From assembly GCA_031267335.1 (NCBI GenBank), contig JAIRZH010000083.1, positions 1-7,435 on the forward strand: a stretch of 7,435 nucleotides of DNA, read 5' to 3'. Under the pieces are notes generated by a model. The model worked only from the letters and a program-made list of their open reading frames with translations, was not told where the DNA came from and did no database searches. The stretch's first letter is position 1. The number at the start of each line of letters is the position of its first letter. Source of the stretch: Oscillospiraceae bacterium (lineage in GTDB: Bacteria; Bacillota; Clostridia; Oscillospirales; Acutalibacteraceae). Made by a program: the position numbers and the translations under genes. Positions 1 to 5,424 of the stretch are shown here, piece by piece.

Positions 1-173
1 GGTATTGATGATACCTTATTTCGGGTTGCTTGCGGAATTTGGAATTTGCATTTAAACTTCGTTTAAAGTTATGACGTTATGTGTTGTTTTGTTCTGATTT
101 CTATTCATGAACAAGTCTAATGTCCGTTGCTTTATAAGATATTTTAGAAAAATTTTAAGGAGTTTGATAATAA
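1..173. other. Left-edge spacer with small inverted repeats, no gene seen
   Basis: All six frames close quickly and no family is recognisable. Short forward tails run from the window edge (stops at 53-55 and 64-66) and could be the end of an upstream gene, but they are too short to judge. Three small inverted repeats are visible: GGTAT/ATACC (1-5 with 11-15), followed by TTATTT; TTTAAAC/GTTTAAA (51-57 with 61-67); and TTGTTC/GAACAA (89-94 with 109-114), with an inner TGA/TCA. The first could be the end of a terminator cut by the window edge. None is strong enough to name. Confidence 0.4.
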
Positions 174-455
174 ATGGTAATTCGTTTTAAAGCATTTTTA
201 ATGACAATATTAATGATAGTTTTTGCTTATAAAGCACCGTTAAAAGTTTTCGTTCAAGACCCGAATTGTAACGCACAGGAAAAACTTAAAAAAAATAATT
301 TGACAAAGATTAACAGAATTTTAAGATTTGTTTCGGCAATAGTTAGCGCAGGTGCATTTATCGGTCTTATGCTTTCTTCATATAGAGCAGAATATGCTTT
401 TGTTACTGCAGTTTCCGTTATTATTCATAATCTTTTAAATTGTTTTGTAACTTAA
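174..455 (+). CDS. Small hydrophobic protein of unknown function (93 aa)
   Basis: I do not recognise this protein. It starts at ATG 174, with AAGGAG at 157-162 and an 11-base spacer, slightly long but usable. The predicted product is mostly hydrophobic: one stretch around residues 8-26, a polar lysine/asparagine-rich loop around residues 28-47 (with QEKLKKNNLTK), then two hydrophobic stretches around 48-70 and 72-92. This suggests a small membrane protein with two or three spans. There is no lipoprotein box and no obvious catalytic motif. It lies upstream of the ribosomal-protein cluster but is separated from it by a strong promoter, so it is probably a separate unit. The ribosome site and compact hydrophobic pattern favour a real gene, but it could still be a chance ORF. 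Confidence 0.55.
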   Translation: MVIRFKAFLMTILMIVFAYKAPLKVFVQDPNCNAQEKLKKNNLTKINRILRFVSAIVSAGAFIGLMLSSYRAEYAFVTAVSVIIHNLLNCFVT

Positions 456-499
456 TAAAAGTATCTAAATACAATTGGATAATAAGAGCAGGCCCTGAT

Positions 500-528
500 T
501 TGACAAATTTAAAAAATAATTTTATAAG
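500..528 (+). promoter_or_regulatory. Housekeeping sigma-factor promoter for the rplM-rpsI-ybeY-rluD cluster
   Basis: The -35 box TTGACA (500-505) is a perfect consensus match. The -10 box TATAAG (523-528) matches five of six, and the spacer is exactly 17 bases. Transcription would start near 534-537, leaving a leader of only about 30 bases before the rplM ATG at 568. That looks too short for an L13-type autoregulatory leader. Confidence 0.82.
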
Positions 529-550
529 TAAGATTTATTGATTATATTTA

Positions 551-556
551 GGAGGT
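551..556 (+). promoter_or_regulatory. Ribosome binding site of rplM
   Basis: GGAGGT lies 11 bases before ATG 568. It decides the start: an in-frame TTG at 538 would place this site inside the coding region and add ten residues not expected in L13, so translation should begin at 568. Confidence 0.85.
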
Positions 557-567
557 ATTTAAGAATT

Positions 568-1020
568 ATGGGCCAAAGTTTCATGCCAAAAGTCGAAAAT
601 ATAAAACGTTCTTGGTATATCGTTGACGCTTCGGGTTTAGTATTAGGAAGATTGGCAGCGCAAGTTTCCCTCATTTTAAGAGGGAAAATTCAACCGATTT
701 TCGTTCCGCATGTAGATTGTGGAGATTATGTTATTGTTATAAACTGTGATCAGGTTGTTTTGACTGGTAGAAAAATTGAAAAAAAAGAAAGATATAGGCA
801 TACTGGTTATATTGGTCATCTTAAGACTACAAAGTATTCTGATTTAATGAATAATAAGCCGGAATTAGCGGTTGAATATGCTATTAAAGGAATGCTTCCG
901 GCGACAACATTAGGGAGAAAACAATTTTCTAGATTATTCGCTTTGCGTGGCGAGGAACACCGTTATGCAGCCCAAAAACCGAAAGTTTGGAGTTATTTTA
1001 GGAAGGTGAAACAAATTTGA
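568..1020 (+). CDS. rplM: 50S ribosomal protein L13
   Basis: L13 is an early-assembling protein of the large ribosomal subunit that binds 23S rRNA. The product from ATG 568 is 150 residues, close to the usual 140-150. Typical L13 segments appear in order: WYIVDASGLVLGRLA near the N-terminus, LRGK, then PHVDCGDYVIVIN, LTGRK, HTGYIGHLK, AIKGMLPATTLGR, and GEEHRYAAQKP near the C-terminus. The gene is preceded by a near-consensus promoter and GGAGGT. Its TGA stop (1018-1020) overlaps the TTG start of rpsI, the conserved L13-S9 pairing, suggesting coupled translation. The TGA stop at normal family length also shows that TGA is not read as tryptophan here. Nothing seems missing or broken. Confidence 0.97.
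   Translation: MGQSFMPKVENIKRSWYIVDASGLVLGRLAAQVSLILRGKIQPIFVPHVDCGDYVIVINCDQVVLTGRKIEKKERYRHTGYIGHLKTTKYSDLMNNKPELAVEYAIKGMLPATTLGRKQFSRLFALRGEEHRYAAQKPKVWSYFRKVKQI
1001..1008 (+). promoter_or_regulatory. Ribosome binding site of rpsI, inside the end of rplM
   Basis: GGAAGGTG ends eight bases before TTG 1017. It supports this unusual start: the S9 reading frame has no ATG that would keep the conserved GTGRRKSAIARVRL segment. Confidence 0.75.
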
Positions 1021-1418
1021 AATACGAAAAAAATTTTTTCTACGGAACAGGCAGAAGGAAGAGTGCGATCGCAAGGGTACGTTTGTATAATGGAAAAGGA
1101 AATTTTATAATTAATAATAGCAGTTTAGACGATTATTTTAATTCTGATGTGCTTAAATTCGTGGTTAATCAACCGTTATCAGCAACAGAAACAATTAAAA
1201 AATTTGATGTTGTCTGCGATGTGCACGGAGGTGGCCTTTCAGGCCAGGCTGGTGCGTTGCGACACGGTATCGCTCGAGCTTTAATGGATTTTGATTCTGA
1301 CTCTTTACGTGCTATATTAAGAAAATCAGGTTTTTTAACAAGAGATCCTAGAATGAAAGAGCGCAAAAAATATGGTTTTAAAGCCGCTCGCAAAAGACCA
1401 CAGTTTTCTAAACGCTAA
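1017..1418 (+). CDS. rpsI: 30S ribosomal protein S9
   Basis: S9 belongs to the small-subunit head, and its basic C-terminal tail reaches the P-site tRNA. The 133-residue product has the normal length and signatures: YGTGRRKSAIARVRL at residues 9-23, GGGLSGQAGALRHGIARAL in the middle, FLTRDPRMKERKKYG, and the conserved end RKRPQFSKR. The start is TTG at 1017, overlapping the rplM stop by four bases (TTGA) and served by GGAAGGTG at 1001-1008. Termination-reinitiation on the same message would keep L13 and S9 in step; this is inferred from the overlap. The next gene, ybeY, starts 40 bases downstream with no clear terminator between. The gene appears intact. Confidence 0.97.
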   Translation: MKYEKNFFYGTGRRKSAIARVRLYNGKGNFIINNSSLDDYFNSDVLKFVVNQPLSATETIKKFDVVCDVHGGGLSGQAGALRHGIARALMDFDSDSLRAILRKSGFLTRDPRMKERKKYGFKAARKRPQFSKR

Positions 1419-1458
1419 TATTTATTTTGATATTTTTTAAAGTTTTGGATGAGGTAAT

Positions 1459-1968
1459 ATGCCTGAAGAAATTCATCGTATTTATATTCTTGATAGACAA
1501 AAAAACATTAAGCTTCCAGTTGGTCTCCGCATGATTATAAGGCGAACGTGCCATGCATCAATTGAAGTTGAAAAATTGGCTGGCCCAATTGAAGTAAACG
1601 TAATTATTGTAGATGATACTTACATGAGGTCTTTGAATGCTCAATATCGCGGAATTGATAAAACAACCGATGTCCTTTCTTTTTCTAATCTTAAAGATGG
1701 TAAATATGATATAAATCCAGAAACAGGAAGACAAATGCTTGGAGATATAATTGTTTCCATTGTAAAAATGCAAGAACAGGCTTTGGAAAATTATAATTCG
1801 TTTGAACAAGGAGTATATCAAGAAGCAGTTCGTTTGGTTTCCCATGGTATGTTTCATTTGCTTGGATATGATCATGAAAGAGATAATATTTCGCGTGACC
1901 AAATGAGGGAACTTGAAGGAAGAGTTTTGAATTTTATGGGATTTTCCGAATCAGTTGTTTATATTTGA
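1459..1968 (+). CDS. ybeY: Endoribonuclease YbeY, rRNA maturation factor
   Basis: YbeY is a zinc-dependent single-strand endoribonuclease needed for 16S rRNA 3'-end maturation and late 70S quality control. The 169-residue product carries the diagnostic motif HGMFHLLGYDH at residues 129-139; H129, H133 and H139 are the expected zinc ligands. Other family segments are LNAQYRGIDKTTDVLSF (about 59-75, with the conserved Arg64) and LGDIIVS (94-100). The phrase NPETG before LGDI resembles clostridial versions. ATG 1459 is preceded by GATGAGGT at about 1449-1456. The TGA stop (1966-1968) is followed directly by the ATG of the rluD-family gene, so the two are probably translationally coupled. In many Bacillota ybeY sits near phoH and era, so its place behind rpsI is a local arrangement that fits its ribosomal role. 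Confidence 0.95.
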   Translation: MPEEIHRIYILDRQKNIKLPVGLRMIIRRTCHASIEVEKLAGPIEVNVIIVDDTYMRSLNAQYRGIDKTTDVLSFSNLKDGKYDINPETGRQMLGDIIVSIVKMQEQALENYNSFEQGVYQEAVRLVSHGMFHLLGYDHERDNISRDQMRELEGRVLNFMGFSESVVYI

Positions 1969-2943
1969 ATGAACGTTATGTTTGGCAAAAATATTGGTGA
2001 AAATAAAGAGCAAGAATATTTCGCTAAGTTTATCGTACAAAAAAACGAACATGGAATAAGGCTTGATAGGTTTTTGCCACAAAAAATTGAAATGTATAGT
2101 CGATCATTTTTAACGAGTTTAATAGACAGTAAAAAAGTTTTAGTTAAACAAAAAAATGTCTTTTTGCCAGCCAAAAAAAAATATATATTAAAAATTTTTG
2201 ACGAAATTGAAGTCTATTTAAAAGAAAATATAGCATCAAAAATTTTAGTTCAAGATTTGCCCATAGAAATTATTTATGAAGATGATTATTTATTAGTAAT
2301 AAATAAGTCTAAAGGCATGGCAGTGCATCCAGCGCCAGGGAATTATCAAGATACGTTAGTAAATGCTTTATTGTTTCATAAAAAAAATGAACTTTCAGGT
2401 ATTAACGGTGTTATGCGGCCAGGAATAGTGCACAGGCTTGACAAAGACACCAGCGGACTTTTGATTGTAGCAAAAAATGATTTTGCTCACTGGAAATTAT
2501 CGGAACAAATAAGAAATCATAATGTTAAAAGATGTTATGAAGCTGTTGTTAATGGAAATTTAAAATATAAACACGGAACCATCAATGCTCCAATTGGAAG
2601 GCATCCAAAAAATCGCAAGTGCATGGCAGTTACAAATAAAAATTCCAAGTACGCTGTTACTCATTACGAGGTATTAAACAAATTTGGAAATTTTACTCAT
2701 ATAAAAATTTTTTTAGAAACAGGTAGAACACATCAAATAAGGGTTCACATGGCTTATATTGGCCATTCTATTGTCGGCGATAAAGTTTATGGTAAAAGTA
2801 ATAATTTTGATTTTCTTAATGGTCAGTGTTTGCATGCGCGCGAAATTGGATTCATGCATCCGAAATCTAAGCAGTACGTAGAGTTTTCTTCTGATTTACC
2901 AGATTATTTTAATAAATTATTAATTTTGCTAAAGATGTCTTAG
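1969..2943 (+). CDS. rluD: RluD-family 23S rRNA pseudouridine synthase
   Basis: Enzymes of this family convert specific uridines in rRNA to pseudouridine; RluD itself modifies helix 69 of 23S rRNA. The 324-residue product has an N-terminal S4-like RNA-binding domain (about residues 27-84, including GIRLDRFL) and an RluA/RluD catalytic domain. The catalytic signature HRLDKDTSG is at residues 155-163, with Asp158 as the expected nucleophile. Family segments VINKSKGMAVHPAPGN (110-125), GRTHQIRVHMAYIGHSIVGD (252-271) and LHAREIGFMHP (288-298) follow. S4 plus an HRLDKDTSG-type site favours RluD/YlyB-like over single-domain RluA, though the target uridines cannot be read from sequence. ATG 1969 abuts the ybeY stop without a clear ribosome site, implying coupling; ATG 1978 is an alternative start. 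It appears to be the last gene of the cluster. Confidence 0.93.
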   Translation: MNVMFGKNIGENKEQEYFAKFIVQKNEHGIRLDRFLPQKIEMYSRSFLTSLIDSKKVLVKQKNVFLPAKKKYILKIFDEIEVYLKENIASKILVQDLPIEIIYEDDYLLVINKSKGMAVHPAPGNYQDTLVNALLFHKKNELSGINGVMRPGIVHRLDKDTSGLLIVAKNDFAHWKLSEQIRNHNVKRCYEAVVNGNLKYKHGTINAPIGRHPKNRKCMAVTNKNSKYAVTHYEVLNKFGNFTHIKIFLETGRTHQIRVHMAYIGHSIVGDKVYGKSNNFDFLNGQCLHAREIGFMHPKSKQYVEFSSDLPDYFNKLLILLKMS

Positions 2944-2954
2944 CGTGATGGAAA

Positions 2955-3075
2955 TATAGCTAGGTTATTTAAAAAAAGTTTATAAATAAGTTAAAATGAA
3001 GCGTGTGTTATAGTTTAGATCACAAAAAACGCGCGGTTAAAGCCTATGAACTTTTTTTAAAACATCATAGCTATA
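2955..3075. repeat. Long rod-like imperfect inverted repeat downstream of rluD
   Basis: Two arms pair over about 30 bases. TATAGCTA (2955-2962) matches TAGCTATA (3068-3075) perfectly. After a small internal loop, 2968-2984 (TTT, seven A, GTTTATA) pairs with 3045-3061 through one G-T wobble. Near the tip, GCGTGT (3001-3006) pairs with ACGCGC (3029-3034), again with one wobble. The whole would make a rod-shaped RNA of about 121 bases. It starts twelve bases after the rluD stop, so it may end or protect the operon transcript, or be a separate small RNA. It is not a classic terminator, because the T-run (3052-3058) lies inside the stem. Confidence 0.6.
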
Positions 3076-3096
3076 ACTAAAATCTTTTATATATAC

Positions 3097-3132
3097 ATAA
3101 TTATTCAAAGAAATATTTTTTTGGATAATTAT
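3097..3132. repeat. Strong AT-rich hairpin
   Basis: The arm ATAATTATTCAAAG (3097-3110) pairs with TTTTGGATAATTAT (3119-3132) over 14 positions, 12 Watson-Crick and two G-T. A few more A-T pairs extend it to a tiny loop around 3113-3116. No T-run follows on either strand, so it does not look like an intrinsic terminator. Its role is unknown. Confidence 0.6.
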
Positions 3133-3600
3133 AAAGTTTCGTCTTATAGCCTGTCTAGCATTCCCTAGTAGTGTAATTTTATGATAAAATTTTTAAAATT
3201 TAAAGCGTAGGAAAGACAAATATTGGTGTATTTAACTAACAAGCGATGCAGAATTTTAAAAATTTTAACTAAATATACGCCGATCCAAAGATATCAGACG
3301 GCTCTTAAATAAATTTGAAATATAAATTTTAAAAAATTTTTAAATTTCACTTATTTTTGCTTCAAAAATAACACTAAATATACAATAAAATTTTTAAAAA
3401 TTATACAAAATTTATATTTAGTTTTGTTAGAATTCTTTCTAAATCACTAGATTTTATTAAAATTGACACTAGCGTATGCAAAAATTTTAAAAAACTTTGG
3501 AAAAACAAAGTGTTCTTGAAAATTTTAAAAATTTTATTATGAAATTTACTGTTTAAAAAACTTCAGACAAGCTGCGGTTTTTATTAATTTTTTAGGTTAA
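3133..3600. other. AT-rich non-coding stretch with repeated A/T palindromes
   Basis: No open reading frame of useful length and no recognisable family is present on either strand. Variants of AAAATTTTTAAAATTT recur at about 3187, 3252, 3325, 3387, 3481 and 3519. A 21-base segment at 3242-3262 (AGCGATGCAGAATTTTAAAA and one more A) recurs with small changes at 3471-3493. ACTAAATATA occurs at 3268-3277 and 3373-3382 and inverted at 3413-3422. TTGGTGTATTTA (3223-3234) can pair with 3270-3283, which ends in TACGCCGA. Some A/T palindromes are expected by chance at this base composition, but the less AT-biased repeated words suggest decayed repeats or a structured spacer. Confidence 0.45.
3463..3491 (+). 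promoter_or_regulatory. Possible extra promoter upstream of the paralog pair
   Basis: TTGACA (3463-3468) is a perfect -35 match. A weak -10, TTTAAA (3486-3491, four of six), follows at 17 bases. A transcript would begin near 3498, within the small hairpin ACTTTG-GAAAAA-CAAAGT (3494-3511). It could give a long leader for the first paralog or a small RNA. A/T-rich sequence makes chance -10 matches common. Confidence 0.3.
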
Positions 3601-3601
3601 T

Positions 3602-3630
3602 TTGACTTTTTAATATATAAATTGTACTAT
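3602..3630 (+). promoter_or_regulatory. Probable promoter of the first paralog gene
   Basis: TTGACT (3602-3607, five of six) and TACTAT (3625-3630, four of six) are separated by 17 bases. Transcription would start near 3636-3638, about 50 bases before ATG 3689. The distance and spacing fit a housekeeping-type promoter. Confidence 0.6.
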
Positions 3631-3688
3631 ATTTTTATAATTTTATTTGAAAAATTATAATTTATTAACAATTGTGAGGTGAACTTTA

Positions 3689-4438
3689 ATGGTTGATGAA
3701 CCCATTACCTTCCAAATATTTAAAATTTTAAAAGAATTTCAAAAAACCGAATCACGTTTTATTTTTAAAAAAAACAGTCCGGAAAGAGAATTCAAAAATT
3801 TAAGAATTAATTTTTCAAAAGAATATAAAAATGCCTCTAATGACTCTAAAAAATTGCTCTTGTGTGCAGAAAAAGCTAAGAAAAATATTGAAAATTTTTT
3901 AAAAAATCATAGTAATTATTTTTTTAAAATGCCGATTTGGGCAAAAAGAAAAAAAATTCTAGAAGAACTAAATAAAAAATTTGATGTGTTAATTACACAA
4001 TTATCCAAAGATCAACTCAAAAATGATGTTAATATTTTAGATACTAAAGGTTTAGAAGATGTTAATCAAATTAGAGGAATGGAAGTTTTCAGAACTGTTA
4101 TCAAACATGGCGTAGGCGTTACAGAAATGCTAAATTTTGAATATGAAATTATCGTTGTTCTAAGCGGAGAAATGCTCGATAATAAAGCTAACAAGGCAAT
4201 AGTAGAAACTAAAAAAGGCTGTAAAACTTGCAAAGTAGCAGATATTAAAGTTAAACCGCCAGATCTTTCTCTTCTTCCGGTTTTGGGCAAATCGATTGAT
4301 GGAAAATTGAGTAAATTCAATATAGATCTTCGTGTTTATATTACTTTTATTAATATTTTGGCAGATGCTAGTGTATCTTTGTTAAATATTAAAAATGAAT
4401 TGCCGAAAGGTTTATTAGAAGAAATTAAAAAAAAATAA
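3689..4438 (+). CDS. Unrecognised protein, first of a paralogous pair (249 aa)
   Basis: I do not recognise this family. ATG 3689 has a good ribosome site, GAGGTG at 3676-3681 with a seven-base spacer. The product is lysine-rich and lacks a signal peptide or clear membrane span, so it is probably cytoplasmic. Residues 1-115 look largely helical with coiled-coil character. Residues 123-249 look mixed, with strand-like blocks YEIIVVLSG (152-160) and DLRVYITF (213-220). It is homologous along its length to the next gene. The best blocks are EDV..I.G..V.R..I..HG (123-141, about 10 of 19 identical), 150-171 (about 10 of 22) and 210-220 (6 of 11, including VYITF). No catalytic motif stands out. An A/T-only hairpin (4429-4437 with 4443-4451) overlaps its stop. 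Duplication is inferred; function is unknown. Confidence 0.85.
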   Translation: MVDEPITFQIFKILKEFQKTESRFIFKKNSPEREFKNLRINFSKEYKNASNDSKKLLLCAEKAKKNIENFLKNHSNYFFKMPIWAKRKKILEELNKKFDVLITQLSKDQLKNDVNILDTKGLEDVNQIRGMEVFRTVIKHGVGVTEMLNFEYEIIVVLSGEMLDNKANKAIVETKKGCKTCKVADIKVKPPDLSLLPVLGKSIDGKLSKFNIDLRVYITFINILADASVSLLNIKNELPKGLLEEIKKK

Positions 4439-4451
4439 GAACTATTTTTTT
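4429..4451 (+). terminator. A/T-only hairpin with T-run at the end of the first paralog; weak terminator candidate
   Basis: Seven A plus TA (4429-4437) pairs with TA plus seven T (4443-4451) around the loop AGAAC, overlapping the TAA stop codon. A stem with no G-C pair is poor for intrinsic termination, so some read-through into the second paralog is likely. It may simply be a by-product of the lysine-rich C-terminus. Confidence 0.25.
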
Positions 4452-4454
4452 ATT

Positions 4455-4569
4455 TAGACTTATTTCTAAACTCTCCGGAATACTTCATTTTTATTCAAAA
4501 TTTTCTTGAAGTTTTCATATTTACCGGAGCTGATTTTCTTAGAATCCGTGTGGTTTAGAAAGAAGTCTA
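4455..4569 (+). ncRNA. Candidate structured leader RNA (three-way junction) of the second paralog
   Basis: The outer arms TAGACTTATTTCTAAA (4455-4470) and TTTAGAAAGAAGTCTA (4554-4569) pair at 15 of 16 positions; C4471-G4553 and T4472-G4552 extend the stem. Inside, CTCCGG (4473-4478) pairs perfectly with CCGGAG (4524-4529), continued by ACTTCA/TGAAGT (4482-4487 with 4507-4512). A third helix, GATTT/GAATC (4532-4536 with 4542-4546), completes a compact three-way junction. It ends ten bases before the GGAGGTG of the next gene. CTCCG (4473-4477) could instead pair with CGGAG (4579-4583) and cover that site. This matches no riboswitch class I can name. Regulation is inference; an inserted element with terminal inverted repeats is the alternative. 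Confidence 0.55.
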
Positions 4570-4579
4570 TTAAAGTTAC

Positions 4580-4586
4580 GGAGGTG
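4580..4586 (+). promoter_or_regulatory. Ribosome binding site of the second paralog, possibly maskable
   Basis: GGAGGTG lies five bases before ATG 4592. With the preceding C, CGGAG (4579-4583) is complementary to CTCCG at 4473-4477 in the leader, offering a possible on/off pairing. Confidence 0.8.
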
Positions 4587-4591
4587 TTAAA

Positions 4592-5398
4592 ATGTCGGAA
4601 ATATTTGATGTTAAAAAAATTTCCAGTATATTAAAACAATTAAAAGAAACAGAAAAATTTTCTAAGTTTAATTTATTTAAAACAGTAAAAAAAACTTTAT
4701 TTTCTTTCGGAGATCCAATTAAAAAATTAAGGGAAAAAATATATAAAGATTATAAAAATGCTTTAAATGGTAAATTGGATTTTACAAAATTTGTTCAGGA
4801 ATCAAAAACAGCAATTGCTCAAACTATAAGATTATTAACCGATAAACGTATTAAAGATAAAACTATTCATGTAAGAAGAAGATTAGATCTATTAAAAGAA
4901 CTTACAGATCAATTCAAAAAACTTAGTCCCCAGGCACAAGATCTTGATAATATGAATGAAAATATAGAGAAAATTAATGAAGCAATTGTGAATTCCGGAA
5001 AATATGAAGATGTTAAAAAAATCAAAGGGCTTGTTGTTTATAGGCAAAAAATACAGCATGGAATAAATTTATCTGGTGTTTTAGATAAAGTTACGCAATT
5101 AAAATATGAATTAATTGTGGCTTTAGAGGGGAAAACAATTGGGAATAATGCGAATACAAAAATCAGAACTATTAAAGATCGCAAAGTTTATCGTGTTGCT
5201 AACGCCAAAATGGAGCTACCAAGTTGGGGCAAAATGCTCGTAAAACTTGGCAGTATGTTTATTTCTGAAAGCGCGGAACTTGCTAATTTGGATATAAATA
5301 TTTGTGTTTATATTACTTTTGTTGGTGGTTTAATGCCGCTGGCTGGGAAATTTTTAGATCTTAATAATCAATTAGATGAAGGTTTAATGAATAAATAA
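4592..5398 (+). CDS. Unrecognised protein, second of a paralogous pair (268 aa)
   Basis: I do not recognise this family. It is a full-length paralog of the preceding gene. Shared N-terminal pieces include SILKQLKETEKF (12-23, against KILKEFQKTESRF) and IYKDYKNALN (50-59, against FSKEYKNASN). The best C-terminal blocks are EDV..I.G..V.R..I..HG at 139-157, KYELIVALEG..IGNNAN at 171-188, and DINICVYITF at 234-243. It is lysine-rich, helical at the N-terminus, and has no signal peptide. The stretch after 237 (ICVYITFVGGLMPLAG) is hydrophobic but is strand-like in the paralog, so a membrane span is doubtful. Compared with the first copy it has extra residues near 30-45, around 165 and around 208-230. 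The gene starts behind GGAGGTG and a 115-base foldable leader. Tandem duplication followed by divergence is the simplest reading; function is unknown. Confidence 0.85.
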   Translation: MSEIFDVKKISSILKQLKETEKFSKFNLFKTVKKTLFSFGDPIKKLREKIYKDYKNALNGKLDFTKFVQESKTAIAQTIRLLTDKRIKDKTIHVRRRLDLLKELTDQFKKLSPQAQDLDNMNENIEKINEAIVNSGKYEDVKKIKGLVVYRQKIQHGINLSGVLDKVTQLKYELIVALEGKTIGNNANTKIRTIKDRKVYRVANAKMELPSWGKMLVKLGSMFISESAELANLDINICVYITFVGGLMPLAGKFLDLNNQLDEGLMNK

Positions 5399-5424
5399 AT
5401 CTGTGCATCATAACGGTTAAAAAA

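Noticed and set aside
538..567. Longer rplM starting at TTG 538
   Set aside because: The GGAGGT at 551-556 would fall inside the gene, and the ten extra residues are not typical of L13. ATG 568 is well placed.
1065..1072. GCGATCGC palindrome inside rpsI (HIP1-like octamer)
   Set aside because: It is a single occurrence inside conserved S9 codons. The genome is far too AT-rich and otherwise unlike cyanobacteria for this to mean anything.
1169..1393. Minus-strand 74-codon open frame across rpsI
   Set aside because: It lies wholly inside the well-supported S9 gene and its translation resembles no family. The same holds for minus-strand frames inside ybeY (1558-1902), rluD (1959-2174) and the first paralog (4066-4320).
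3180..3540. CRISPR array or replication origin in the AT-rich gap
   Set aside because: The repeats are imperfect and unequal in spacing, and no cas genes, dnaA/dnaN neighbours or clear DnaA-box cluster are present.
2944..3688. tRNA, other standard RNA gene or short peptide genes in the gap
   Set aside because: No cloverleaf, CCA end or known RNA motif was seen. Micro-frames such as those at 3181 and 3247 are nine codons or fewer and lack ribosome sites.
4455..4569. Miniature transposable element with 16-base terminal inverted repeats
   Set aside because: No clear target-site duplication flanks the arms and no second copy is visible in the window. The internal helices and the position before a ribosome site fit a leader RNA better, though an element origin is not excluded.
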